A DNA stretch of 63,600 nucleotides from Bacillota bacterium (GTDB taxonomy: Bacteria; Bacillota; Clostridia; Lachnospirales; CAG-274), in assembly GCA_017543265.1 (NCBI GenBank), contig JAFYGI010000049.1, positions 1 to 63,600 on the forward strand. Reading direction: 5' to 3'. The notes below the pieces were generated by a model that saw nothing but the letters and a program-made list of their open reading frames with translations, made no database searches and was not told the DNA's origin. This document shows positions 41,600 through 49,196 of this stretch, piece by piece (the first letter of the stretch is position 1; every line of letters begins with the position of its first letter). The position numbers were made by a program, and so were the translations under genes.

Positions 41600-44014
41600 A
41601 TGTGTAACACTAAAAAGGTTTTTGCCGTATTATTTGCGGTAATGGCGGCAATGCTGATGCAGACTGCGGTATTTGCGTCAAGCATTACCGAACTTGGGCT
41701 TGAAAAGGACGGTGACGGGTACTATCTTGTAAATACGTATGCAGAGCTGAAAGATGCGCTTGCGGCGGATGAATACGGCAAAAAGATACGTCTTAATGCC
41801 GATATCACCGAAACGGAAAACGTAAGTTACAAGTATCTTCTCCCGAAAGAATCTCCTACGCTCGACCTTAACGGTCACATACTGCAAAGGACGGGTAAAT
41901 TTACGGATTACGCTTTGTTTCTGGTGAAAAAAACGGAATTTATCATCGAGGACAGCTCGGGCGACAACAGCGGCACATGTATATTTGCTAACCCTTACGG
42001 AGATTTTCCGTCCGTGATCAGAGTGACGGAAAACGGTGTACTTACCGTAAACGGCGGTTCGTTTTATTATACCGAGGGATACTGTCAAACCAATGCAAGT
42101 GCCGTGATGGTGGAAAAAAACGGTGTGGCATACTTGAATGACGGTGTGTTTGAAACAACGTGTAAAACAAGTACCGCGGTATTTCTTTTTTCGAGCAATT
42201 TGTCCTACGGTATTCCGAGCGCATTTATCAGCGGCGGCAAATACAAAGGCCTTAATGACGCATTAGAGATAGACCAATTCGGTGATTATAAGATCTATCC
42301 TTATATTTCGGTACGGGGCGGAGAGTTTTATTCCGTAAATGACAGCTTTGCGTATTGCAGCGGCGGCTGGGGATATGTTCCCGTGTTCGGCGGCAGGGTA
42401 GGCGCAAAATGTATGCGCGAGGCAGACCAATTTTTTGCGGACGGCATACGCAAAAAAAGCGTGGATATCGACGGCATATCATACTATGATGTCACACAGC
42501 CCGCGTACATTGTTTCTTCCGATATGACGGCAGGCGAAAGAATTGATTTTGAAACGGAAAAAATTATGTTTGACAAATGCAAAACATATGTCCAAAATCA
42601 CACTACGGCCGATTTGTTTAACGAAACGCAGGCACTTTATTCCTCGCCCTGTCCCGTAAATGTAAACCGCGATACCAAATTCGGCATAAATGTTTCGGAC
42701 AGCAATTATACCGTTAAATGGTTTACGGCGGATACATATGACGGCGACGATACTCTCTGGACAGCCGCAGGCACGGACAAGACTTATGATTTCACATGCG
42801 GCGCGTCGGGCACAACGGTATATTTAAAGGCTGTTGTAAATGTTCCTGCCGATAATTATACCTTTACGGATGTAGTGGCGCTTAAATGCGACCCGTCACC
42901 CGTTATAACACATCAGCCGCTCAGCGGGGTAACTGTTTTCTGGATAAGTGCGGAAAATGCCGAAAGCTATGAGTGGTGCATAAAAGACGAAAACGGCACC
43001 GACTGTACCTGGGCGCAGGCCGAGGCAAACGGCTGGGGCTACCCGAGAGCGGGCAGCGAAAAAACACCCGTATTAAGCCTTTTTTCCATGGGCCACAATC
43101 TTGAGGGCAAACAGGTTTACTGTAAGGTAACGGGTAACGGCAAGACCGTGTGCTCCGATATCGTAAAGATAGGCAAATTTATCGAGCTGGGTACGCATCT
43201 TAATATCTACGACCTGCAAATACCGTTCCCGGGTGTGGAATTTGGCACGGATACGGCGTATACAGACAGCAACGGCTACACGCTCGAAAACCTTGAACTG
43301 GTATACGGAAAGGACTATACCGAGGTAAATGACAAGTATATCGACTTTGACGGCGGAAATTCATACGCTTACTATGCCGAATTTATCCCCAAGCCCGGAT
43401 ATTGCTTTACCGAAGACAGTATTGCAAGTAAGTACAATATCAACGGTTTTTGTAAGGATGTCGAGCATACATACAAGTATACGGGTACGATAGACAGACA
43501 GCTTAAGGACGGTAAAGCAACGGCGCTGCTTGTGCCCACGTTTACCGCCGATAAACTTTATCCCAATACAAAGCCCGTGTATGCGTATGCCACCAAAACA
43601 GGCATAACGGTACGCAACTTTTACGACAAGAATTATAAGGCGGCTTTAAGTAATTTGGGTGCACCTAATTACAAGTACAGCCTTGATAATGAAAATTGGT
43701 ATGACTTCGGCCAAATCAACGGCGGCGCGGGTCCGTTCGGCGGATTGATACCAAACACGGAGTATACGGTATATTTTAAAAATGCCAATACCGACTATGT
43801 TTTTAAAACAATGCAGGTAAAGACCTTCCCCGTAAAGGGTGATGTGGATGAAAACAATAAGGTCGAAAAAGCCGATGCAAAACTTTTGCTTACGCATATA
43901 GCCAAAGATACACTTGACGAACTTACCAACGGCCAAAAAGCGGCAGCCGATGTCTGCATTGACGACAATATTGATATACTGGATGTTGCGGAAATATTGA
44001 ATATGCTAAAATAA
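41600..44014 (+). CDS. Secreted beta-helix-like protein with dockerin-like C-terminus
   Basis: An 804-residue secreted protein. ATG 41600 follows AAAGGAGG by 7 bases. It has a signal peptide (MCNTKKVFAVLFAVMAAMLM, cleavage near VFA-SSI). Residues 30-290 carry short repeating strands with Asn/Gly turns (DLNGHILQRTG, LTVNGGSFYY, AYLNDGVFE, FISGGKYKG), as in right-handed beta-helices of pectin-active proteins. Residues 340-730 look like Ig-type modules. The C-terminus has two Ca-loop segments (DVDENNKVEKAD, DVCIDDNIDILD), each with a following helix: a dockerin-type pair. No catalytic residues could be assigned, so it may bind or cleave pectic glycans. Confidence 0.8.
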   Translation: MCNTKKVFAVLFAVMAAMLMQTAVFASSITELGLEKDGDGYYLVNTYAELKDALAADEYGKKIRLNADITETENVSYKYLLPKESPTLDLNGHILQRTGKFTDYALFLVKKTEFIIEDSSGDNSGTCIFANPYGDFPSVIRVTENGVLTVNGGSFYYTEGYCQTNASAVMVEKNGVAYLNDGVFETTCKTSTAVFLFSSNLSYGIPSAFISGGKYKGLNDALEIDQFGDYKIYPYISVRGGEFYSVNDSFAYCSGGWGYVPVFGGRVGAKCMREADQFFADGIRKKSVDIDGISYYDVTQPAYIVSSDMTAGERIDFETEKIMFDKCKTYVQNHTTADLFNETQALYSSPCPVNVNRDTKFGINVSDSNYTVKWFTADTYDGDDTLWTAAGTDKTYDFTCGASGTTVYLKAVVNVPADNYTFTDVVALKCDPSPVITHQPLSGVTVFWISAENAESYEWCIKDENGTDCTWAQAEANGWGYPRAGSEKTPVLSLFSMGHNLEGKQVYCKVTGNGKTVCSDIVKIGKFIELGTHLNIYDLQIPFPGVEFGTDTAYTDSNGYTLENLELVYGKDYTEVNDKYIDFDGGNSYAYYAEFIPKPGYCFTEDSIASKYNINGFCKDVEHTYKYTGTIDRQLKDGKATALLVPTFTADKLYPNTKPVYAYATKTGITVRNFYDKNYKAALSNLGAPNYKYSLDNENWYDFGQINGGAGPFGGLIPNTEYTVYFKNANTDYVFKTMQVKTFPVKGDVDENNKVEKADAKLLLTHIAKDTLDELTNGQKAAADVCIDDNIDILDVAEILNMLK

Positions 44015-44017
44015 TGC

Positions 44018-44050
44018 AAAAAAGCTGCCGATTGCTTGTCGGCAGCTTTT
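44018..44050. terminator. Bidirectional terminator between convergent genes
   Basis: AAAAGCTGCCGA pairs with TCGGCAGCTTTT (12 bp, 7-base loop), with A- and T-runs on either side. Confidence 0.93.
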
Positions 44051-44054
44051 AATG

Positions 44055-44885
44055 TTATTCGCTTGTTTTTACAGGCACACAGATAAGATAGTCTATAGTG
44101 CTGCCCAGCAGTTCCACCACATAGGCGGCAACATCCCCGTCAAGCACAAAATTGTTTTCCTGCATATATGGGAGCAGTTTGGCCTTAAAACGCAGTATGG
44201 CCTCCTTTTGCGCATCAAGGTCGTCGGCCTTGTCCGCGGGGATTGATACCGTGCCGTAAACACAGGTGCACTGCGGATATATCTCCACATAGGGGCTGTC
44301 GATTATCTCCTTTGGTATCTCCAGCCTTTCTATATCCTTTTCCTTTATGGCAAGCGCATTGTGCGGGCATATCACGTCGTTTTCAAGGTCGCTTTTTTTG
44401 TACAGCGTTATAAGCTGCACCTCCTCGACCTGGTACAAAAAACCGTGCAGCGGCTTTAAACGCTCGTCCTCGCACAAAAGCTTTTCCCCGTCGGAGTATA
44501 TGACATAGCGTGTCTGTCGGTTTTCGCGCGTGATAAAGCCGTCTCCCATCTCGTCAAAGGTGTCGAGCAGCTGTATATTGTCCTTCAGCCAATGGCGCAG
44601 ATAGTAAAGGCGCTTCATTTCCTCGTCTATTTCGTCAAGGCGCTTTCCCGATATGCTTTTTATCTCCGCGCGGCTGTTGCCCAGAAACATTTCTATATCC
44701 TGGTGGGTAAAGCCCGTTTTGCGCAGCAGGCGTATATTTGCGATCCTTGGTACATCGTTGCCGTTGTACCAGCGGTAATCGGACTCGTCCCTTTCGGGGA
44801 CGATGTAGCCCATTTTTTCGTAACGCCGTATCGTATTTGTCGTAACGCCAAGTATTTTGGCAAGCTTGTTTATCTTGTATTTCAT
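44055..44885 (-). CDS. MerR-family transcriptional regulator, paralogue 2
   Basis: A 276-residue regulator with the same plan as the protein at 34190. The winged helix-turn-helix begins KYKINKLAKILGVTTNTIRR and continues YEKMGYIVPERDESDYRWYN. A coiled coil follows (RLDEIDEEMKRLYYLRHWL), then a GyrI-like C-terminal domain ending CVPVKTSE. AAGGGTGATATT precedes ATG. A divergent promoter with a 19-bp spacer lies at 45077, but the nearest plus-strand gene starts 250 bases after it, beyond a terminator. Paralogy with the regulator at 34190 is clear by eye over the full length. The two flank the pectinolytic block 35.1-44.0 kb. Confidence 0.88.
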   Translation of the reverse strand: MKYKINKLAKILGVTTNTIRRYEKMGYIVPERDESDYRWYNGNDVPRIANIRLLRKTGFTHQDIEMFLGNSRAEIKSISGKRLDEIDEEMKRLYYLRHWLKDNIQLLDTFDEMGDGFITRENRQTRYVIYSDGEKLLCEDERLKPLHGFLYQVEEVQLITLYKKSDLENDVICPHNALAIKEKDIERLEIPKEIIDSPYVEIYPQCTCVYGTVSIPADKADDLDAQKEAILRFKAKLLPYMQENNFVLDGDVAAYVVELLGSTIDYLICVPVKTSE

Positions 44886-45076
44886 AATATCACCCTTGAT
44901 CCTGATGCCCTTTTACGGGTCAAACCTGAAAAATTGTGTAATATCCATAAAACGGCCTGCGAATGAACCCGCTTAAATACGGTCATTCTGTCCGCTTACT
45001 ATAGATTATAACACATATTACAAAAAAAGTAAAAAACTTTTGTATATTTTTTTAAAAAAAATTTTTAAAAAACGTA

Positions 45077-45107
45077 TTGACTTTGACCTTATGTCATGGT
45101 TTATCAT
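45077..45107 (+). promoter_or_regulatory. MerR-type promoter (19-bp spacer), no adjacent gene
   Basis: TTGACT, 19-base spacer, TATCAT, with dyad TGAC-CTTAT-GTCA in the spacer and an A/T tract upstream. Aligned with 35139-35169 it shares the -35, the -10 (TATCATT), the spacer length and the dyad position. The transcript would end at 45244-45275 without a convincing open frame. Confidence 0.72.
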
Positions 45108-45243
45108 TTAAGCATAGAAACAGAAGAGACTACATCCTTTGAAAAAATATGATCCTTCTTAACAGCTCTGCTGTAAGAAAATTATCCCCATTACCCTTAT
45201 CCTTAAACGTTTTTTCATTGCCATTATTGTACTCTTCTTCATT

Positions 45244-45275
45244 AAGGGCTGTCTGTCGCAGGACAGCCTTTTACT
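45244..45275 (+). terminator. Terminator ending the gene-less transcript
   Basis: GGCTGTC/GACAGCC with an 8-base loop, then TTTTACTTT. Confidence 0.8.
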
Positions 45276-45356
45276 TTGCCCGAAATTTCCGCCGCAGTAA
45301 CCAACACGGCAAAGCGTACATATATTATGTTGCGCTGAGTTTGTGGAGGAGATACA

Positions 45357-46136
45357 ATGAGCGATATTATAACAGGCGTATCTGTGCCCTTTTTGGGGAC
45401 TTCCATAGGTGCGGCCTGTGTTTTTTTTATGAAAAAGGGTCTTGACAAAAATGTGGAGCGTGCGCTTCTGGGCTTTGCCGCAGGCGTTATGGTGGCGGCA
45501 AGCGTGTGGAGCCTTATCCTGCCTGCGCTGGCACAATGCGGCGATATGGGCAGGGCGGCTTTTTTGCCTGCGGCGCTTGGCTTTTGGGCGGGCATCGGCT
45601 TTTTGCTGCTGCTGGATAATATAATACCGCATCTGCATATAGACAGCGATGCGCCCGAGGGCGTGCATACAAGGCTTAAAAAGACGACTATGCTTGTGCT
45701 GGCTGTCACCCTGCACAACATACCCGAGGGCATGGCTGTCGGCGTTGTCTATGCGGGGCTTGCCACAGGCGGTGCAGGCATAACGCGGGCGGGGGCGCTG
45801 GCGCTTGCCGTGGGCATAGCCATACAAAACTTCCCCGAGGGTGCCATAATATCCCTGCCCCTTCATGCGGCGGGCAAAAGCAGGCTAAGGGCCTTTGCGG
45901 GCGGCGTGCTTTCGGGCGTGGTGGAGCCCGTGGGCGCACTTGTGACTATAGCGGCGGCAGGGGCGATAACGCCCGCCATGCCGTATCTTTTGTGCTTTGC
46001 CGCAGGTGCCATGCTGTATGTCGTGGTGGAGGAGCTTATACCCGAAATGTCGCAGGGCGGGCATTCGGATATGGGTACGCTTATGTTTGCCGCGGGGTTC
46101 AGTATAATGATGTCGCTGGACGTTGCGCTGGGCTAA
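45357..46136 (+). CDS. ZIP-family metal transporter
   Basis: A 259-residue integral membrane protein of the ZIP family (ZupT-like), importing zinc, iron or manganese. The metal-binding helices carry TLHNIPEGMAVGV and IQNFPEGAIISLP, the two signature motifs, and the cytoplasmic loop has the His-containing IIPHLHIDSDAPEG. GGAGGAGAT precedes ATG. The next gene is a DtxR/MntR-type metal regulator with its own promoter, a sensible partner, though no metal box was identified. Upstream (44886-45356) lie the MerR-type promoter and a terminator. Confidence 0.92.
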   Translation: MSDIITGVSVPFLGTSIGAACVFFMKKGLDKNVERALLGFAAGVMVAASVWSLILPALAQCGDMGRAAFLPAALGFWAGIGFLLLLDNIIPHLHIDSDAPEGVHTRLKKTTMLVLAVTLHNIPEGMAVGVVYAGLATGGAGITRAGALALAVGIAIQNFPEGAIISLPLHAAGKSRLRAFAGGVLSGVVEPVGALVTIAAAGAITPAMPYLLCFAAGAMLYVVVEELIPEMSQGGHSDMGTLMFAAGFSIMMSLDVALG

Positions 46137-46144
46137 GCGCCTGT

Positions 46145-46173
46145 TTGACAAAATAAAGAAATTATGTTATCAT
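46145..46173 (+). promoter_or_regulatory. Promoter of the DtxR-like regulator
   Basis: TTGACA, 17-base spacer, TATCAT, just after the ZIP gene. Confidence 0.75.
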
Positions 46174-46208
46174 ATAAGAAAACAGACAGAGTGAACGGGA
46201 GCGAAATT

Positions 46209-46583
46209 ATGAAGATACAGGAGTCGGCAGAAAATTACCTGGAAGCAATACTTATGCTTAGCGAAAAAAACGGATATGTCCGCAGTATAGACGTGGCAAA
46301 CGAGCTGTCGTTTACCAAGGCAAGCGTTTCGGTCGCCATGAAAAGCTTCCGCAGCGAGGGCTATATAGAGGTGGGTCCCGACGGCAAAATAACGCTTACG
46401 CCCAAGGGTCTTGAAATTGCCGAAAAGATATATGCCAGACATAAGCTTATCGCAAAGGCGCTTATCGCCATAGGCGTTGACGAGGCTGCTGCGTACAGGG
46501 ACAGCTGCCGTATCGAGCACGGCATAAGTGACGAAAGCTTTGAAAAGATCAAGCAATATCTTGCCACAAAGGGCATAGAATGA
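46209..46583 (+). CDS. DtxR/MntR-family metal-dependent regulator
   Basis: A 124-residue repressor. The winged helix is KIQESAENYLEAILMLSEKN through SFTKASVSVAMKSFRSEGYI (residues 2-58). The dimerisation and metal-site helices follow (KIYARHKLIAKAL, then the Glu-His-Gly part of CRIEHGISDESFEKI). It lacks the SH3-like third domain of DtxR, as MntR does. Metals bound are probably manganese, iron or zinc. ATG 46209 is preferred (GGGAGCG upstream; the conserved ES-x-E-x-Y-L start). Its likely target is the neighbouring ZIP gene (inference). Confidence 0.92.
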   Translation: MKIQESAENYLEAILMLSEKNGYVRSIDVANELSFTKASVSVAMKSFRSEGYIEVGPDGKITLTPKGLEIAEKIYARHKLIAKALIAIGVDEAAAYRDSCRIEHGISDESFEKIKQYLATKGIE

Positions 46584-46615
46584 TCGTTTGACAAAACCGT
46601 GTCGGGTCAAAAAGC

Positions 46616-46681
46616 AAAAAACAGCGGATATATCTCTTTTCGCCAAGGAAACGGTCTTCGGGAGATATATCCGCTGTTTTT
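46616..46681. terminator. Bidirectional terminator with conserved loop, copy 2
   Basis: ACAGCGGATATATCTC pairs perfectly with GAGATATATCCGCTGT (16 bp). The loop contains GGAAACGGTCTT. Stem and loop core match copy 1 at 29208-29264. Confidence 0.92.
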
Positions 46682-46697
46682 GAAATAAAGGAGCAAA

Positions 46698-47207
46698 ATG
46701 AACAGAAAAATTTTTTTTATGCTGTATAATGCGGCTACACATAACGACAGGCTAAAAAAGGCGGCGGTCCTGCTTTCGCGCAGCGCCGAGTTGTTTTTCT
46801 TTGTGATATACGGCGTGGGTGCGCTTATTATTTTGGCGGCGGGCAAATATCTTATGCTGGCAAAATATCTGCTGATACCCTTTATGACCCTTTGCTACAA
46901 TACCTTTATGCGCAGGATGCTGAAACGCCCGCGCCCCTTTGTCAGGGAGGAGGGTGTGGTCAGTCTGCGCGGTCACAAAACAAGCTATTCCTGCCCCAGC
47001 AACCATGCCGCAAGTGCGGCCGTTATCGCAATGGCGTGGTACTGTATCTGGCCGACGGCCGCGCTTTTGCTGCTGATACCCGCGTTTTTTACGGGCGTAT
47101 CGCGCATGATGACGGGCGAGCATTATCCCTTTGATGTGCTGCTTGGCTGGATAATAGGCATTACTGCGGGTGTGCTGGGCTTTGTTGTAAGAGGGGTGCA
47201 GTTATGA
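46698..47207 (+). CDS. PAP2-family phosphatase (undecaprenyl-diphosphatase-like)
   Basis: A 169-residue membrane phosphatase of the PAP2 type. The three active-site motifs are K-x6-RP (LKRPRPF), PSNH (CPSNHAASA) and SR-x5-H-x3-D (SRMMTGEHYPFD). Five or so hydrophobic segments. Short bacterial members usually recycle undecaprenyl pyrophosphate (BcrC-like) or act on phosphatidylglycerol phosphate; undecaprenyl recycling would suit a polysaccharide-rich cell. AAAGGAGC precedes ATG. It overlaps the flavoprotein gene by ATGA. Confidence 0.9.
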   Translation: MNRKIFFMLYNAATHNDRLKKAAVLLSRSAELFFFVIYGVGALIILAAGKYLMLAKYLLIPFMTLCYNTFMRRMLKRPRPFVREEGVVSLRGHKTSYSCPSNHAASAAVIAMAWYCIWPTAALLLLIPAFFTGVSRMMTGEHYPFDVLLGWIIGITAGVLGFVVRGVQL

Positions 47208-47722
47208 AAAAAACACTTGTTGTGAACGGCTCGCCGCGGACGGACGGTTTTTCGTCGGCTGTGGCGGAGTATATAAAAAAACGCCTTGACGGCTGTACGG
47301 TAATATCGCCCGATGTGCGGCACTGCACGGGCTGTGATATGTGCAGGGCGGGGGAATGCGTTATAAATGACGATATGCAGGCCTATTACGGCCTTATCCG
47401 CGATGCGGATAATATTATTTTTGTTTCGCCGCTGTATTTTTCCATGCTGACGGGCAAAATGCTGACCTTTGCCTCGCGCTGGCAGTATTTCTACCGCAGG
47501 CCGTGCACGGGACAAAAAAACGGTGCCGTTATCCTGCTTGGCGGCGGAAGTACAAAGGACACGCAAAAGGCCTTTTCCACCGCAAAAATAATAATGCGCT
47601 ATGCGGGGATAGAGGAGCCGCAGCTTGCCGCCTTTGTGGGCACGGACAGCGCCGACCCGTTAAAGGATAAGGATTTTTTAAACAAATTGGATGAAATAAC
47701 GAAAAAAGCATCTTCAGATTGA
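47204..47722 (+). CDS. NADPH-dependent FMN reductase-like flavoprotein
   Basis: A 172-residue flavodoxin-fold protein: VVNGSPRTDGFSSAVAEYI binds the FMN phosphate, then HCTGCDMCRAGECVINDDM, a Cys-rich segment found in many Clostridial flavin reductases, and FVSPLYFSMLTGKM. Likely reduces quinone- or disulfide-like substrates with NAD(P)H. Its start overlaps the PAP2 gene by ATGA; the stop codon lies in the loop of the terminator that follows. Confidence 0.88.
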   Translation: MKKTLVVNGSPRTDGFSSAVAEYIKKRLDGCTVISPDVRHCTGCDMCRAGECVINDDMQAYYGLIRDADNIIFVSPLYFSMLTGKMLTFASRWQYFYRRPCTGQKNGAVILLGGGSTKDTQKAFSTAKIIMRYAGIEEPQLAAFVGTDSADPLKDKDFLNKLDEITKKASSD

Positions 47723-47735
47723 AGATGCTTTTTTG
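47702..47735. terminator. Bidirectional terminator
   Basis: AGCATCTTC/GAAGATGCT stem (9 bp), extended by A-T pairs. It ends the flavoprotein gene on plus and the tRNA-Pro on minus. Confidence 0.92.
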
Positions 47736-47738
47736 AAA

Positions 47739-47812
47739 TCGGGGCGACAAGATTTGAACTTGCGACCCCCTGAACCCCATTCAGGTGCGCTACCAAGCTA
47801 CGCCACACCCCG
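47739..47812 (-). tRNA. tRNA-Pro (anticodon GGG)
   Basis: Minus-strand cloverleaf: acceptor CGGGGTG/CGCCCCG with one G-T pair, anticodon stem CCTGA/TCAGG with loop ATGGGGT (anticodon GGG), T-arm GCAAG-TTCAAAT-CTTGT, discriminator A. CCA is not encoded. Confidence 0.96.
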
Positions 47813-47824
47813 ATAACAAAAAAT

Positions 47825-47853
47825 ATTATACTATATCCTGCGGCGGTTGTCAA
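47825..47853 (-). promoter_or_regulatory. Consensus promoter of tRNA-Pro
   Basis: Minus strand TTGACA, 17-base spacer, TATAAT. Confidence 0.9.
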
Positions 47854-47892
47854 GAACTTTTTTTCAAAAAATTTTTCTTGTAAATTTTACTC

Positions 47893-47921
47893 TTGTATTA
47901 ACGGCGTATAAATGATAAAAT
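47893..47921 (+). promoter_or_regulatory. Promoter of cca
   Basis: TTGTAT, 17-base spacer, TAAAAT. Confidence 0.6.
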
Positions 47922-47954
47922 ATAATAGGTAGATTTTCAAAAGGGTGGTATTGA

Positions 47955-49178
47955 TTGGAAGGCATAATAAACGTGCCCGCACCCGTGCGGCGCATACTTG
48001 ATATATTGGAAAAAAACGGGCATGAGGGTTATGCGGTCGGCGGCTGTGTGCGCGACCATTTGCTCGGTGTGGAGCCGAAGGACTGGGACATAACCACAAA
48101 TGCAAAGCCCGAAGAAATAAAAAAAATATTTGATGCCAAGGACGATATACATACGGTGGATACGGGCATACAGCACGGCACGGTGACTGTTGTTATCGAC
48201 CATATCGGCTACGAGGTCACGACCTACCGCATTGACGGCGAGTACAAGGACAGCCGCCATCCCGAGTCGGTAACCTTTACCGACGATATAACCGCGGACC
48301 TTGCAAGGCGTGATTTTACCATGAACGCCATTGCCTATAACCCGAATATCGGTTTTGTCGATCCGTTTTTTGGCAGAGAGGATATAGAAAAAGGCATTAT
48401 CCGCGCGGTAGGCAATGCGGGCGACCGTTTTGACGAGGATGCGCTCAGGATAATGCGTGCGGTCAGGTTTTCCGCGCAGCTTGGTTTTGAAATAGAGGAA
48501 GAAACAAAAAAAGCGGTCTTTGAAAAGGCGCATCTTATAAAAAATATCAGCACGGAGCGCATACGCGAGGAATTTACAAAGACCCTTATGACCGATGCGC
48601 CCGACGAAATACAGGAGTTTAAAAACACGGGCATACTTGATATTTTTATACCCGGCAACACTTACGACGGGGAAAAATACGGGCGTGTGCTTCGGCTTTG
48701 CCCCAAACGGCTGCCTGTGAGGCTTGCGGTGATAATGGCGCATACCGACTGTGAGGACATAAACAAGACCCTTAAAAAAATGACCTACGACAACGAGACC
48801 TCCCGCATGACGGCGGCGATCGTACAATATGCCGCGCTCCCGCTTGAAAACGGGTACGATATGCGCGTGCTTATAAACAAAATGGGCGGGGACGGCGCAA
48901 AGCTTGAACTTTACTACCGTTATGCGGCCGCTCATCCCGATATCGGCGTACCCGATGCCCCGAAATGGGTAAGCTTATTTGAACTGTACGACAAAATAAT
49001 AAAAAACGGGGATTGCTGCACCATAAAGCAGCTTGCGATAAACGGCGGCGATCTTCAGGCACTCGGGGTGCCCAAAGGACAAAAAATAGGCGAAATGCTT
49101 AATGCCGCGCTGGATGCGGTAATGCACGACCCGACTTTAAATACAAAAGAAAAACTTATAAAATCGTTGGATCTGTAA
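47955..49178 (+). CDS. cca: CCA tRNA nucleotidyltransferase
   Basis: A 407-residue class II nucleotidyltransferase that adds or repairs the 3' CCA of tRNAs, needed here since none of the four tRNAs in the window encodes CCA. Hallmarks: GYAVGGCVRDHLLGVEPKDW, DITTNA (catalytic Asp pair D-W-D), TYRIDGEYKDSRHPESV, DLARRDFTMNAIAYNP and DEDALRIMRAVRFSAQLGF. The C-terminal 250 residues are helical (body and tail). TTG 47955 is the start, with AAGGGTGGT upstream. It is followed after 18 bases by the PL9 lyase gene, probably without functional link. Confidence 0.95.
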   Translation: MEGIINVPAPVRRILDILEKNGHEGYAVGGCVRDHLLGVEPKDWDITTNAKPEEIKKIFDAKDDIHTVDTGIQHGTVTVVIDHIGYEVTTYRIDGEYKDSRHPESVTFTDDITADLARRDFTMNAIAYNPNIGFVDPFFGREDIEKGIIRAVGNAGDRFDEDALRIMRAVRFSAQLGFEIEEETKKAVFEKAHLIKNISTERIREEFTKTLMTDAPDEIQEFKNTGILDIFIPGNTYDGEKYGRVLRLCPKRLPVRLAVIMAHTDCEDINKTLKKMTYDNETSRMTAAIVQYAALPLENGYDMRVLINKMGGDGAKLELYYRYAAAHPDIGVPDAPKWVSLFELYDKIIKNGDCCTIKQLAINGGDLQALGVPKGQKIGEMLNAALDAVMHDPTLNTKEKLIKSLDL

Positions 49179-49196
49179 AACAAAGGAGGAAGACGA

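Noticed and set aside
45149..45445. Reading frame after the second MerR-type promoter
   Set aside because: No ribosome binding site; it reads through the terminator hairpin and has unlikely composition.
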